In this document: positions 23,411 through 34,510 of the stretch, piece after piece
Layout: each line of letters begins with the position of its first letter
Position numbering within the stretch: position 1 is the stretch's first letter
Source of the DNA: Epiperipatus broadwayi
Taxonomy: Eukaryota; Onychophora; Udeonychophora; Euonychophora; Peripatidae
Assembly (NCBI GenBank): GCA_028023455.1
Contig: JAQFVV010006352.1
Coordinates: forward strand, 1,384,204-1,448,203
Direction of reading: 5' to 3'
DNA: 64,000 nucleotides
Translations under genes and position numbers: made by a program
Notes under the pieces: model-generated
Database searches by the model: none
What the model saw: only the letters and a program-made list of their open reading frames with translations
What the model was told of the DNA's origin: nothing

Positions 23411-25600
23411 CAGAGGTGTTCAACTTTTCTGCCATATTTAGGCATCATTGAAAAAAAGAAGAGGTGGTTTTGGCTACATTATATATCCAAATACTATCAA
23501 AAACTGATAAACAAGAAAAAAAAGTCCATGCATAATTTTTATGATATCTGATACCACAAATAAGAAAAAAGTACTCATGTTTGGAATGGCCCATTTAAAA
23601 GGTTTGTGATTGCTAACATAGAAAATGTACTTATCTAAGTAATAAAATGTCATTGAAGTTTGTCATATATTTTTTAATTACAAACATAAAATAATAATAA
23701 AAACATCATAAAATTAGTGGGATATTTGATATTTTATTTGGAAAACTATTCTATCAATATTTGGTTGTTGAAAATACCTTGCAATTTCCAGTCAGTTTTT
23801 AAAGTATCCATAAGATATTTTGGTTTTAATTATCCTCTTAATGTGTTTCATTCTCACCAAAAAAGTTAGACATGAACAAGTTGTGACTGTGAAGCAAATG
23901 ATATTTGTTACTGGGAAAATAGAATTTATAAAAGTTCAGAAAAGACATGATCAATTTTTCTTTAAGTTGAATGTCAAATTGCATCCCATTAGAAAATTAG
24001 TAGTTAACATATTTATGACAACTGAAAATGGAGTCACAAATATTGCAAAATACTGATTATTTCCATGGAAATCTTGAAATCTGTTTTCAAATTCTTGTAT
24101 CAAATCAAAAAGCAAGTCTGCATATTTTTTTCTAGTCACAGGATTATGTTTAGACAACATTTCAAAATGCATAAAATTGATTACCTTAATTTGAGTTTGC
24201 AATAAATGCAGTTTTATTTGGAATATAGTTATGTTTTGAAACATTGTATTGATAAGTGGATTTTTCACCTAGAAGATGCATATTTAACTCATTTAAATCA
24301 ACAGTTGATTCTACTAAAAATACTAAATTTGTAAGTCAACTTTCTTCAAGTTCTCATATAAATTTGGTTTTGATACCATAAATAGTTTGACATAATGGGT
24401 CATAACTGATCAAATCTTTTCAACATTTGATCTTATCATTCCCATCTTACTTCTGAAAATTGAATAATGCTATCATAATGAGCATCAATAGTTTTAAGGA
24501 AGTAATGGAATTTGACAATAATTTAATCCCTTGGCCATTCTAAAATTCACAGTCTTGATGATGATTTATATGACTTTATTCCTTTTTTAAGCTTTTTCAT
24601 ATAATTTCTTGATATATTATGCAATGATACTTTATAAATTATGAGTGGGCATCAATTATATGGTTTTCTCTTAATTTACAATTCCCTCCTTTAATCTGCC
24701 ATTACCCAGCACCACCAGTAACTGTATCGATATATTAACAATGGACAAAAATCACCTTAACATAATTTTACTGCTTCATATAAATCTTTTGATTTAGTTG
24801 TGTTTTTAATAACATTAAGGAAGCTCTTTCTTTAGTGACATTATATTTGTCATGAATATTTTTAATAAAAAATGGCAAATTGAAGTGTATCTGTACAACT
24901 TCTTGTGATGGATATTCCAATTTCTTCAATTCATCTGGTTATAGTTTGGTAAGTCAAACTGATTTTAGAAATATCTCCATTTTTTTGCAAGATGAATTAT
25001 ATCTGTCACAATTTTCGTACTCCCATCAGTATATGGTTTTGATTTTTTTTACCATTAAATATGCTACAACATAATTAGTTTTACAATGAAATCTACTTAT
25101 CTTATAACCTTTTGAAAAAAAATTTGTTGAGAACAATGACTTCTTTTTACTTCCATTACTTAGTCTTCATAAGGCGATACTTCATAAGCATTAAATTCTG
25201 CTGCATATTTTTGCAAATAACCCCTTTTCATATTATAATCTTTGAAAAATTACACAAATTAAGCTGAATATTTTACTGTTTGCTTTAGCAAAAAAAAAAA
25301 GTCATTTGTCCACTTTTCATTAAACAATGTAACCTTTATCTGTAATTTTCTTTTTGGGGGAATTATTTTTTTCTTTTGCAATGTTGTAGAAGCTATGCTG
25401 GTATTAAAAAAATAATAACTGATGAGTCTTTATTTTTTTTTTATTATAAAAATTAATTAATTGACTATTTCATGATCTAATATTAAAATGTTTTATTTAA
25501 AAAATTCAAACTTTATTTAAACTTTAATCACATTCAACAGGTTATTATGTACCACAACATTTTTAATATTATTTTCTTTTATTCTCCAGATGTTTTTGGG
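23411..25600 (-). pseudogene. hAT-type DNA transposon relic, GTF2IRD2-like transposase
   Basis: The minus-strand ORF 24268-23951 contains HFEMLSKHNPVTRKKYADL and then LIQEFENRFQDF..NNQYFAIF.TPFSV, a very characteristic stretch of the animal hAT transposases annotated as GTF2IRD2-like or ZBED-like. Downstream on the same strand, in another frame, FYKFYFPSNKYHLLHSHNLF and FFGEN (about 23940-23850) match the hAT C-terminal dimerisation region. Upstream text such as DAHYDSIIQFSEVRW (about 24500-24440) matches the segment before it. Stops and shifts are frequent. CAGAGGTGTTCAACTTTTC at 23411 looks like a hAT terminal inverted repeat (CAGNGGT..CAA). The matching right end was not found, so the right boundary is a guess. 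Confidence 0.72.
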
Positions 25601-28600
25601 TTGACCAGACTGGATCTTTAGATTTATGAAGTCTGGATTTAATATGGTGTTCTAGCCAACTAGGTTATTCTTCCAAAGGCAATGACTGTGGAAATTTTAC
25701 ATACATATCTATGAAAATTCTTCTGGTTTCTTCACTTTTTCATAAGAGCAAGGTTAAATTAATGTCTTTCAGTCATTATGTATTATCACACTAAGTTGAA
25801 TTATGTGATAACTTGTTATTGTCATGTAAGCAGATTCTTTAAATTTTCTTTGTAATTTTTTTTTCTCTGTTCAATTTTTTTGTTTTTCTCCAATAAAACA
25901 CATGTCCATTGGTACATACTTTAGACACATCTATTTTTTATAATCATCTGTTTGTGTTTTTTTAATATATTCATATGCTAGTACTGTTACAGGTAAGGTC
26001 AATTACATTTGAAGAAGGGAATACCATTCACAATTTTGTGTTATAAACTAACCTGCATTCTTTATGATAATTTAAAACATTTACATAAAGTTTGAATTTT
26101 CCTAAAAATATGTAAAAATATTAGATGATGAATATAGTCCAGGATATAATTATTTACAAAATTCCATCTTCACAAACCTTCATACAATTACTAAGGGGCC
26201 TATTAGATGGCCTGAGCTTATCTAACTTCTAAATAATTTGTTTAACTTAATTTTGTGAAGATAAGTTTAAATATCATTGATAATTACCACCTTACTAAAC
26301 CATCATAGACACATGAAATGTCAGATATTATCAATCTACTGTGTACGCATGGAAAATAATACATACAAAACTACATATTACCTAAAACTGAAGCCATCCA
26401 AGCTTTCAAATAATGAAAGAATATCTATGTTTATTTTAGTCACATTATGACATGTACTTAAAAGAAAATCTCATTATACTTTAAGTAAGTTTTATGATTT
26501 TGTGTTGGACTACATTTATATCCATTCTGGGTCATATTTAGTCCATGAGCTGTAAGTTGGACATTTCTGTTGTAATACATTTATATTTTAAAATATAGTA
26601 CACTATCTATTATCATCAGCAGCAGCCATTTACATGTGAGTATAGCCATTCCAACTCCAAGAATATATATATATATATATGATAGAGATGAGTTTTGTGA
26701 TGATTATACAAACTAATATGTGAGCCAAATTATGCCCATATACAAAACATAATGGTCCATTGTTCTGTTTATTTAATTGATTTGTGAAGGTGCATTTTAA
26801 CCTCTGCTGCAAGCTTTTATCTAAAAGATGACAACACCTTATCACCATTGTTTTCTATTCTCAGACATATCTTTCCGATATAAACAATCAATATTGTTTA
26901 TTTTTGTAATGTTTTTGAAGTAATCTATTTGACATGGTCCACTTCTCCCATAAAAACATACTGAATTCACTAATGAATATTTTTTAAAAGTATATATTAT
27001 ATTTATTTGTTATCATATCCAACCAAGTAAAGATGTGATTTTATAATAATGGTTTCTATAATATCACAGCCAACAAGTTTAAAAGAATATTTTTAAAATT
27101 TTAAATGAGCATCTTTAAATAAAAAAAATTTGATTTCCTCATGTTAGGTATTTGAATTAAAAACTAATGTTAAATAAGATGTGTACAGAATTAGTGAGTT
27201 TGTGTAATTATATTTGTTCGATATTTAAAACTATTTTGTTCCATTAATTACCTTAGCACTGTTATTCTACAGTTTGCATATGTATATAAAATGATATATA
27301 AAAAAACAAAATATAATTATTTGTCATTACAGTTGCTTTTAATATTTCAACCAGAAGGCAAGTGATCATCAGAAAATATTAAAATAACTTCTTTCAAAAA
27401 TTAAAATTGTTAATTTTTAATTTTTGAAATAAGTTTTTGGTGCTAATTTCTGATGAAAACCAATTTTATAATTGAAATATTGAAAGCAGCTGCATGGACA
27501 AATAATTGCATTTTGGGTTTTTTTGTATATGCTTTCTTTAGTTGGATTTTACATATTATTGCTTCCATATATATTGTAACCTTTCTTTCTTGTTCTTCCA
27601 ACACACCTCTCTACCTTACACTACCTTCTTTATTGTACCCCTACTATACTCTCTCAATAATAAACCATCAAGTATAACAACAATAAAGTAATCAAGTATA
27701 ACAACAATAAAGTATAAGACTCTTTATGGGGCTTGAAACTTGCTAAATATTAAAACATAAGATAGATTTTAGGGATGATTACAAGAGAATGGTTTTAACA
27801 TTGAGAAGTATATAAAATACACTCCACAATGGCATTGCTATTGTGACAATTCTTCTGCTACTATCCTATTATAATCATTAGGAAAACTCCCAAAACAAGC
27901 AATGACTAACATAATATTTCGTTTAAATAATGAAATAACTACTCTTCTACAATTTAGGAAACCTAAAATTACATTAACTTAAAGTAATTGATGCTATCCT
28001 ATGGCTATCTCAGGGATCATAAGTATTCTATTCTAAAATCCAATATAATAATTAGATTGATAATTAAATAATTGAATTGCAAGAGGGATTTTGCTGGGAT
28101 CCAACCATTTAATAAAAACATATTTACTATTACAAACCTTGATTAACCTTCTATTGGAAACTTAATCTAACTATAATAATAATACTTAGAAATTAACACT
28201 CATTATTTACTCATTACCTTCCTTTAAATAATTTAATCTACTTTTCCTAAGATTTCTTCTCATACTTATGTTAACAATTATTCTAGAATACTTATTTTCT
28301 TATAATTAAAGCTTCATCACACCATTATTATCTGCTAAGTCTAATTCAATGAAATACATCTCTTAATTAGTTAGCATTCACCCACTGCAATTAAATTCTT
28401 TAGAATTACAAACCTTAAACTATATTTGGTTAGTAACTTATACTCTGAAATTATATAATACTTTTAAATTATGATATAACATATATTTCAACTTAAATTA
28501 CAAAATTAGAATGTGACTCTCAAACATATTGCTAATTTTTATTATATGCTCTCCATTTATAATATTTAATAGTATTTTTCATATGGCTCTTCAAAATTCT

Positions 28601-29680
28601 TTTGCATCTAATAAAAATACAAAGTACTATAAGCTTTCTTTAATATAGTTATAATTTAAAGCAATTAATAGTTAATGTATCAATTATAAACTCTTAAGCA
28701 CAGCTTCTCAAATGAGGCATGAAATCATAATTTCGTATATATAATATTTATGTAGATAATGTGCTTTATTGATATGACCTTGTGATGAAAATGACTCTCA
28801 GACTCAATAAAATTACTATGATAAAGTTTAAATCAAAATATTTATTTATTAACAACACTAAAAATAAATAACAAACAATTATATGTATAAAGTTAAATAC
28901 TTCATTAACAATAAAAAAATAAAAAAAAGCATTAAACTGTTTTACATTGATAGCAAATTATTTACATTCTTTACAAGTATATAATGGTTATTATATAAAA
29001 TCAACCCCTCCCATAGTTAGTATCTAGTTTTTTTAAAAGTATAAGTTTATTATCATGCATGTTTTCATATTGATTTGGTGTCTTTGCATCATTCATGAGC
29101 TATCTGGTGGCTATCTTCTTAGTCCTTTTTCTTACTACCTGATATTTATATTTCTCAAATATCATCTGAAAATTGTACCATTTAAATCATATTTCATATT
29201 ACCAAACTTGACATAAAATATTAACTATAATTTAATCAACAAAACTATTGTTGTTGTGGTAATAATAAATATATAAAACAATATTCATAATGTAATTAAA
29301 ATAAATACTAAGCTAAGAACTCTTTCCATATCATATAATTTATTTATGTCTCCATTCTCTCTATCACCCATATTTTATAGTGTTTTTTGATCTCAGTTAT
29401 GTTTACTCATCTAGTAATTTATTCAAATTACTATTCAAACATAAAAATATTTGTTCTGTACATGGTTTTATCTTCAAGTAAATCTATCAAGATTTGGGAA
29501 GAAATTATAAAATCCTTTAAGTATTTCATCTACCTTTGATGCCTCCTATATTATTATTTACCTAAAACTTTATTGATGAAAAACTGATTTTATTAAATAC
29601 TATATTCGATAATATATCCTAACAAAAAGAATTGAAGTTTTTTTAAATATAAGATGTCATATTTTGGCAGGCAGTCATTT
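25601..29680. other. AT-rich DNA without recognisable genes
   Basis: About 4 kb has no coding motif I can place. It contains (TA)n at 26663-26680 and a near-exact short duplication at 27665-27712 ('caagtataacaacaataaag' twice). Small open frames such as 27453-27677 are compositionally ordinary and lack homology clues. Confidence 0.55.
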
Positions 29681-29689
29681 TCTTAATGA

Positions 29690-29860
29690 TTCTACCCCCA
29701 TTCTACCCTGGCTTCTTCTCTAAGCACTTATGGTATGTACTATCCTAATTTCTTTACAGAAAACCCTCCCATATCTTTCCAATAACCATATAGGTATCAT
29801 GCAGATGACTCCCACTTAACTATTCCTCAGTTGCAATAATTTTCTATCCATATCTGTGAT
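29690..29860 (+). pseudogene. Possible LINE reverse transcriptase fragment (YADD region)
   Basis: One plus-strand frame reads YHADDSHLTIPQ at about 29794-29829, resembling the YADDTQLY catalytic box of CR1/L2/Jockey-like LINEs. Poorly preserved text lies upstream. The match is short and the surrounding frames are closed, so this is tentative. It abuts the inverted-repeat and hammerhead cluster that follows. Confidence 0.4.
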
Positions 29861-29876
29861 CATGATACACAAAGTC

Positions 29877-30211
29877 TGGGGATATTGGATGAGTAGGCAC
29901 TAGATAGGAATTTTATGCACAAGCCTTCTGGCATCCATTGATTACTCTAGCATGCACTGAGTGTCACTACTATATGGAGAATTTTGCTTGTTTTAAAATA
30001 TAATGTATTTATGAAAGTAAGAAAGAATGAATGTTGATGTAAGACTATATCATAACCTCATTTGTTATAAAGAAAAAAATCATTTTAAAACAAGAAAAAC
30101 TCTTCATATAGTAGTGACACTCAGTGCATGCTAGAGTAATCAATGGTTGCCAGACGTCTTGTGCATAAAATTCCTATCTAGTGCCTACTCATCCAATATC
30201 CCCAGACTAGT
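29877..30211. repeat. Long inverted repeat, arms about 125 bp
   Basis: The plus-strand arm from GTCTGGGGATATTGG (29877) to 'cttgttttaaaat' (about 29999) is the reverse complement of about 30082-30211, with few differences. About 80 bp of AT-rich spacer separates them. The right arm ends in the stem I strand of the hammerhead at 30194-30246. Both arms start at the trinucleotide GTC that immediately precedes the predicted cleavage point. Confidence 0.88.
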
Positions 30212-30246
30212 TTCTGGCTTGTGGCATTCATCAGTAAGAAGCCTTG
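30194..30246 (-). ncRNA. Diverged hammerhead motif with ACTAGT stem III
   Basis: On the minus strand there is CAA, an internal loop, UUCUUA, core CUGAUGA, a degenerate stem II around loop ACAA, core GAAA, then the palindrome ACUAGU, the cleavage-site C, and UGGGGA plus UUG closing stem I. Core bases are all intact. Stem I pairs with several G-U pairs. Stem II has mismatches (UGCC against GCCA), so activity is doubtful. This is a different subfamily from the array at 18.4 kb, where stem III is ACCGGU. Confidence 0.6.
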
Positions 30247-30249
30247 TAT

Positions 30250-30660
30250 CTGAGAGCATTGCGCCTAGATCTTAAGATCTAATGCAACCCTCCAGTGTTA
30301 CCTTTTATCTCTATTTAACTACAAAACTATTAGAATAAAATTGAAAACACAATATTTTCAATCTAAACTCATTAGCTTATATAATCATATAGATCTGAAC
30401 TCAGTTTAGTACCCATACATTTTGAGTTTGTATTTTAGATCTAGTGTCTGAATATCCTTGTATCTCACTGATGAGAGCCATTAGTTCAAAATTGGTTTGG
30501 GGATAGGGATAATTCTAGATAGAGATTTTAAATGCTTTCCCTTGTGGCATGAATCAATAAAGCTCATTTAGCATGCTCATTATATTATATTTGTAAATGC
30601 AAGTTTATTAAATTAAATCATATGACATGATTTAGTTTTCTTACTATTACCATTAATATT
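30250..30660 (+). repeat. Diverged single copy of the hammerhead unit
   Basis: The segment is a diverged plus-strand relative of the 425-bp unit. After the hammerhead core it follows the unit in order: 'gattttaaatgctttcccttgtgg', an AAGC..ATTTAGCATGCTCATTATATTATATTTGTAAATGCAAG stretch (given here as blocks, not contiguous identity), a sequence like 'catatgacatgatt', and a TTACTATTACC end like the TAATAATAGT end of the unit. It therefore represents an older monomeric insertion of the same family. Confidence 0.65.
30453..30511 (+). pseudogene. Hammerhead motif of the old copy, G12 lost
   Basis: TATCC, TCA, CTGATGA, GAGCC-ATTA-GTTC, AAAA, TTGGTT, TGGGGATAGGGATA. Stems I and II still pair with wobbles, but GAAA reads AAAA, the same G12 loss as in unit 5 of the array. 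Probably inactive. Confidence 0.6.
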
Positions 30661-31238
30661 TATTGTGGAAATTGCAATATGATTTACTATAGGTATACAA
30701 GGAAACAGATGAAAAAACAAAGTACATAATAATGCAATTAATATAAAGAGATGATGAATCTTCATTATATATTTGCTATTTAAAATATAGGCATAAAATG
30801 CACTATATAAAAAATGTTAAACCTTTAAACTTCATTAAAAAATCTAATAGAAAAAAAAGTAAATCAAAATAATTATATTAACTACAATGAACATTATAAA
30901 TATATATAAAACATGGTTGGTCAGTTTAAAATGATTGGAAAATTATATATTTCTATATAGTTTTTTTTTTTTTACATTTTGTATAATTTCTGTTTCTTAA
31001 TTGATAAATTTTACTTTTGCATGTTATATTTGTAAATATTTGGATGGCTTTTATTATCATTATTTTTGGTTCTAATTAATTTTATATAAAAAATAATAGA
31101 TGTCATTATATTTGCAAATTAATTTAAAGCTTTAAAATAGTATATAATTATATTATGAATGGCATAAAATATTTGCCCAAAAAATGTTTTTGTATTATTG
31201 TTGTAATTAATATATAGAAATATTGCTGCTGCATAATG
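30661..31238. other. AT-rich DNA without recognisable genes
   Basis: Nothing is recognised here apart from homopolymer runs (T run near 30961-30973). Confidence 0.5.
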
Positions 31239-31250
31239 GTATTTTATATT

Positions 31251-31726
31251 CATCATCATCATCATCATCATCAAGGTCTCTCCAAGTTTAATCCATCTAC
31301 TCCGATCTTTAGCTTCTCTTCTCCACAACACCCCTGCACATTTTCTTATTTCATCCATCCATCTCACATGTGGTCTCTTTCTGGGTCTTTTACAATCTCT
31401 TGGAATCCAGTTTAAAATTTCAATTGTCCATCTATTATCATCTCTTCTAGCAATATGTCCAGCCCAACTCCATTTCAATCTTTTAATTTTTTCAATAAGT
31501 TCAATAACACCTGCTTGTTGTCTTACCCATACCTTGCGTTTTCGATCTCTTCTTGTTACTCCCAACATACATCTCTCCATACTCCTTTGAGTGGTCTGAA
31601 GTCTCTGTATTGTTCTTCTATTAAGTGTCCAAGTCTCAGATCCATAAGTAAGAACTGGTAAAACACATTTGTTAAAAACCATTCTTTTCAAACACATAGG
31701 CATATTTCCTTTTAGTATCAAGTTAA
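31251..31726 (-). mobile_element. 5'-truncated RTE-like LINE copy with 12-bp target duplication
   Basis: The minus strand encodes the last 140 or so residues of the same RT protein as the copy at 54657-56789, including [13 protein letters not shown] and [17 protein letters not shown], with only a few differences. The frame is open up to the tail (31721 down to about 31260). The 3' end is a (GAT)n run, seen as (CAT)n at 31251-31274, typical of RTE-clade tails. GTATTTTATATT flanks it on both sides (31239-31250 and 31727-31738), a perfect target duplication. Truncation removed everything upstream, so it is dead on arrival. Confidence 0.95.
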
Positions 31727-31738
31727 GTATTTTATATT

Positions 31739-33340
31739 ATTTACTTAAAATTCATGGGAAATAACAGCATAATAGATTAAATTATTTTCCATTTTCTATA
31801 CTATATGTGTATGTATATAAATTATATCAAAGAAAACTAAGCTCCCAACCATGTTATTGAAACAGTAAAATTCGTATTCGAATCTTAAGTTTCACCTTTT
31901 TCTGTCATCTCTCACTGACCGGTCTATCCCGCCCAAATTTAAACTTTTTGGTATCGAATTGTGTGTATAGCAATATTAAAAATGTATAAATATATGTAGA
32001 ATTCAGCATAAACACGCACACATTTCGATCTCAAATTAAACGCAATAAATAGGGATAAAATAATATAATTTAGATTTCTTTTAGTTATATAATTTTGTAT
32101 AATTTTAATCATTTATTTTGGATTATAAAGTTCGTATTTATTGCTTTGTTTAAATTTCGTTTAATAATAATTCTAAAATAAATCTGATGTAATATTTAAT
32201 TAAAAGTTAAAATAATCTTATGTTCCCTTTTTGTTTGTGAAATTTAAAAGCATCGGTCAGTGATAGATAATAGATTAATTAAAGAAAAATTCCCCAAAAT
32301 GTAATTAGGAAATGTAAAATGTAAGCAATAGAACGGCAGCTTTCTTTAATTAAAAAAACCAACTAAATGCATTGATTATCCTCAGGGCAGATTAAATAGA
32401 ACCTAAAAATATCTTCACAAAAATGTGAAAAATCAAGATAAGAAAAGAGGCCATCTTAGACTTGCTGGAGACATTCACTTAAACTTTAGCTTTGCTCTCG
32501 ATCACTGAGATTCTCCAAAATATAAAATAATTTGTTCCTGCCAAGGTATGACCGAGTAAAGCACCTAGATTATTCTCCATCGGGAGATGGCCTATCGGAT
32601 GCTGAACTTTCCATTGCCCATCATAAATTCACCATGAAGATCTGCTGCCTGAAATAAATGAAAAAGCTGCTGCTGCCATGAAATTAAATGAAATATCTAA
32701 ATACAAGAAAGACTTGCCACTCGTGAACTTTTTGCTGCTAAATTAATGGAATCAGAAAACTTCTTATAAAACAGGTACCTGTCTGTGTTCAAACTCTAGA
32801 GTACTCTAATAATATGCTATAGCTCTTCTTCATAATACTTATCTAAATTATAAAATGTAAAAACTATCATTTGTATAACTAAAATTGAATAATTAATTTA
32901 ATGTGTAAATTTCTCTAATAATCTAGCTTACCTCACTCTATCTTTCGTGGGTGCATATTTCTATAATCAACGTGTTTATCTATAGTTATTATTTAATTAT
33001 TGCATGCTCATAATTGTCTCAATTTTCAAAGTAAATCTATGATCGCTTGAAACAAAGAATGCGTGTCAAATTTTCATTAATATTTACTTTCCTTAATAAC
33101 TTCACTTTCATATAAATCGACACGCATTCAGTGCATCATTTATTGTAATGCAGGGTCTACTACTTCGCAAATGGCTGGCATATTAGTTGTAATAACTCCC
33201 AGTTTATATATATTTTGTATTTATTAAATTTAATGAATAATTCTAGAAAATCCCATTTCTTTGAGAGTCGCCAGAGTTCTTGAGTAAATGTTGGTAATGT
33301 AGGGCCAAGTCAGAAATCTACTTAAATCTCATCATAACCG
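31739..33340. other. AT-rich DNA without recognisable genes
   Basis: A patch at about 32455-32770 is somewhat richer in GC and has coding-like texture, but all frames are closed and I see no family motif. Confidence 0.5.
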
Positions 33341-33750
33341 TTTATACAGTATACATGTGTTACGTTTTAGAGATGCGATGACCCATTCCGCCATGAAATT
33401 TCCGGATTCTTCAGGGTTGAAATTAACCCCAGTCGTCCTACACAAGCGGGCATAATGGGTGCTCCCGTAGGACTTGACAATGTCATGCAGCCAGCCGGCA
33501 AAACTGTGACACAGACCGCTTGTCCCTGGTTATGCTTATGTGACACCTTACTTCATCGGGCCGATGGCAGAGACCAGCCTGACAGTTTTATAAACTCATT
33601 CGCAGCATTGCAGTTTCAATATACTGCCATTCCATATCGCCTTTCTAAAGTGTACCACGTGTTCCTTTGCTCAATTCTATTATTCTATATATCACTCTGC
33701 CTCTGCATTATCTGCATAAATCACTCTCAAATAAATGTTTGCCCTTAGTT
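33340..33750 (+). other. GC-richer island with a 97-codon open frame, unidentified
   Basis: Against a strongly AT-rich background, about 33355-33700 is balanced in composition and contains several CpG. The plus-strand frame 33455-33748 is open, Cys- and Leu-rich, and ends in a hydrophobic stretch (LCSILLFYISLCLCIICI), but I recognise no domain. TGTTACG at 33358 followed by this island could be the start of a solo LTR of an unrelated family; I could not find a matching CA end or target duplication. Another option is an exon and its flank. Confidence 0.3.
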
Positions 33751-34199
33751 ATAAATAAATATTTTAATTAAATAAATATATGTCTGCCATTACTCTTATA
33801 ACCCATACTTTAGACTCTTGCATTGCAAAGGTATAAATCCCTCCAGGCATGCATTAGAAATACTTACTCGAGAATTTTAGGTAGCTAGATTACGCCTTCA
33901 AATAAGTGAATTCCTTTTGTAAACATTTCATTATCGGAAATACCGCTACTGAAATCCACAATATAAAATAATGTCTAAATAAATAAATGTATTCTTTAAA
34001 ATATAATCATTTCGCAAATCCCACTACTGAAGCTTTAAATCCACAAAAATTATTAGATTGTTTTATTAAAATGTATTAATAAATAATTTTAAACTATACG
34101 TCTGCAGTTACGTTTCGTTTATTCGATACCCATTCTATATAATATTTCCTCGATTATGTAAATATGAATGTTTAATTAATATTAGTTTGATTATTGGCT

Positions 34200-34510
34200 A
34201 ACTTGAGAATAAAATCATGAGTCTCTTGCATATCCCTGACCACCGTGCCTAAGGAAATATTTACTAATGTCGCATCAGATGCGTTGTTTTGTGGATTGTA
34301 TTGTGGAACCGATAAACTATGTTCGAACTCAGTACCACGGGTGGCTTTGCTACTCGATGGTGCTGCTGTTCCGTATGGTGGTGGAATTCTGCACTATGTT
34401 TACGAGTCACACGTTTTCTGACCGTTACATTATATGAGTAGTCCGCCTTCCACATCAATAAACCTTTTAATGCATTTAAGGAAATCAACAATTTTGTCAT
34501 AAGTTTTGAA
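34200..34510 (-). other. second GC-richer patch with a 78-codon open frame, unidentified
   Basis: The minus-strand frame 34500-34264 is open and His/Lys/Arg-rich (RKHSAEFHHHTEQQHH), with no family motif. The composition stands out from the flanks. It may belong with the island at 33.4 kb as parts of one element separated by about 500 bp of AT-rich DNA, but I have no direct evidence. Confidence 0.25.

Noticed and set aside
33358-34110. TGTTACG start considered as the 5' end of another solo LTR
   Set aside because: No matching CA terminus, second copy or target duplication was found.
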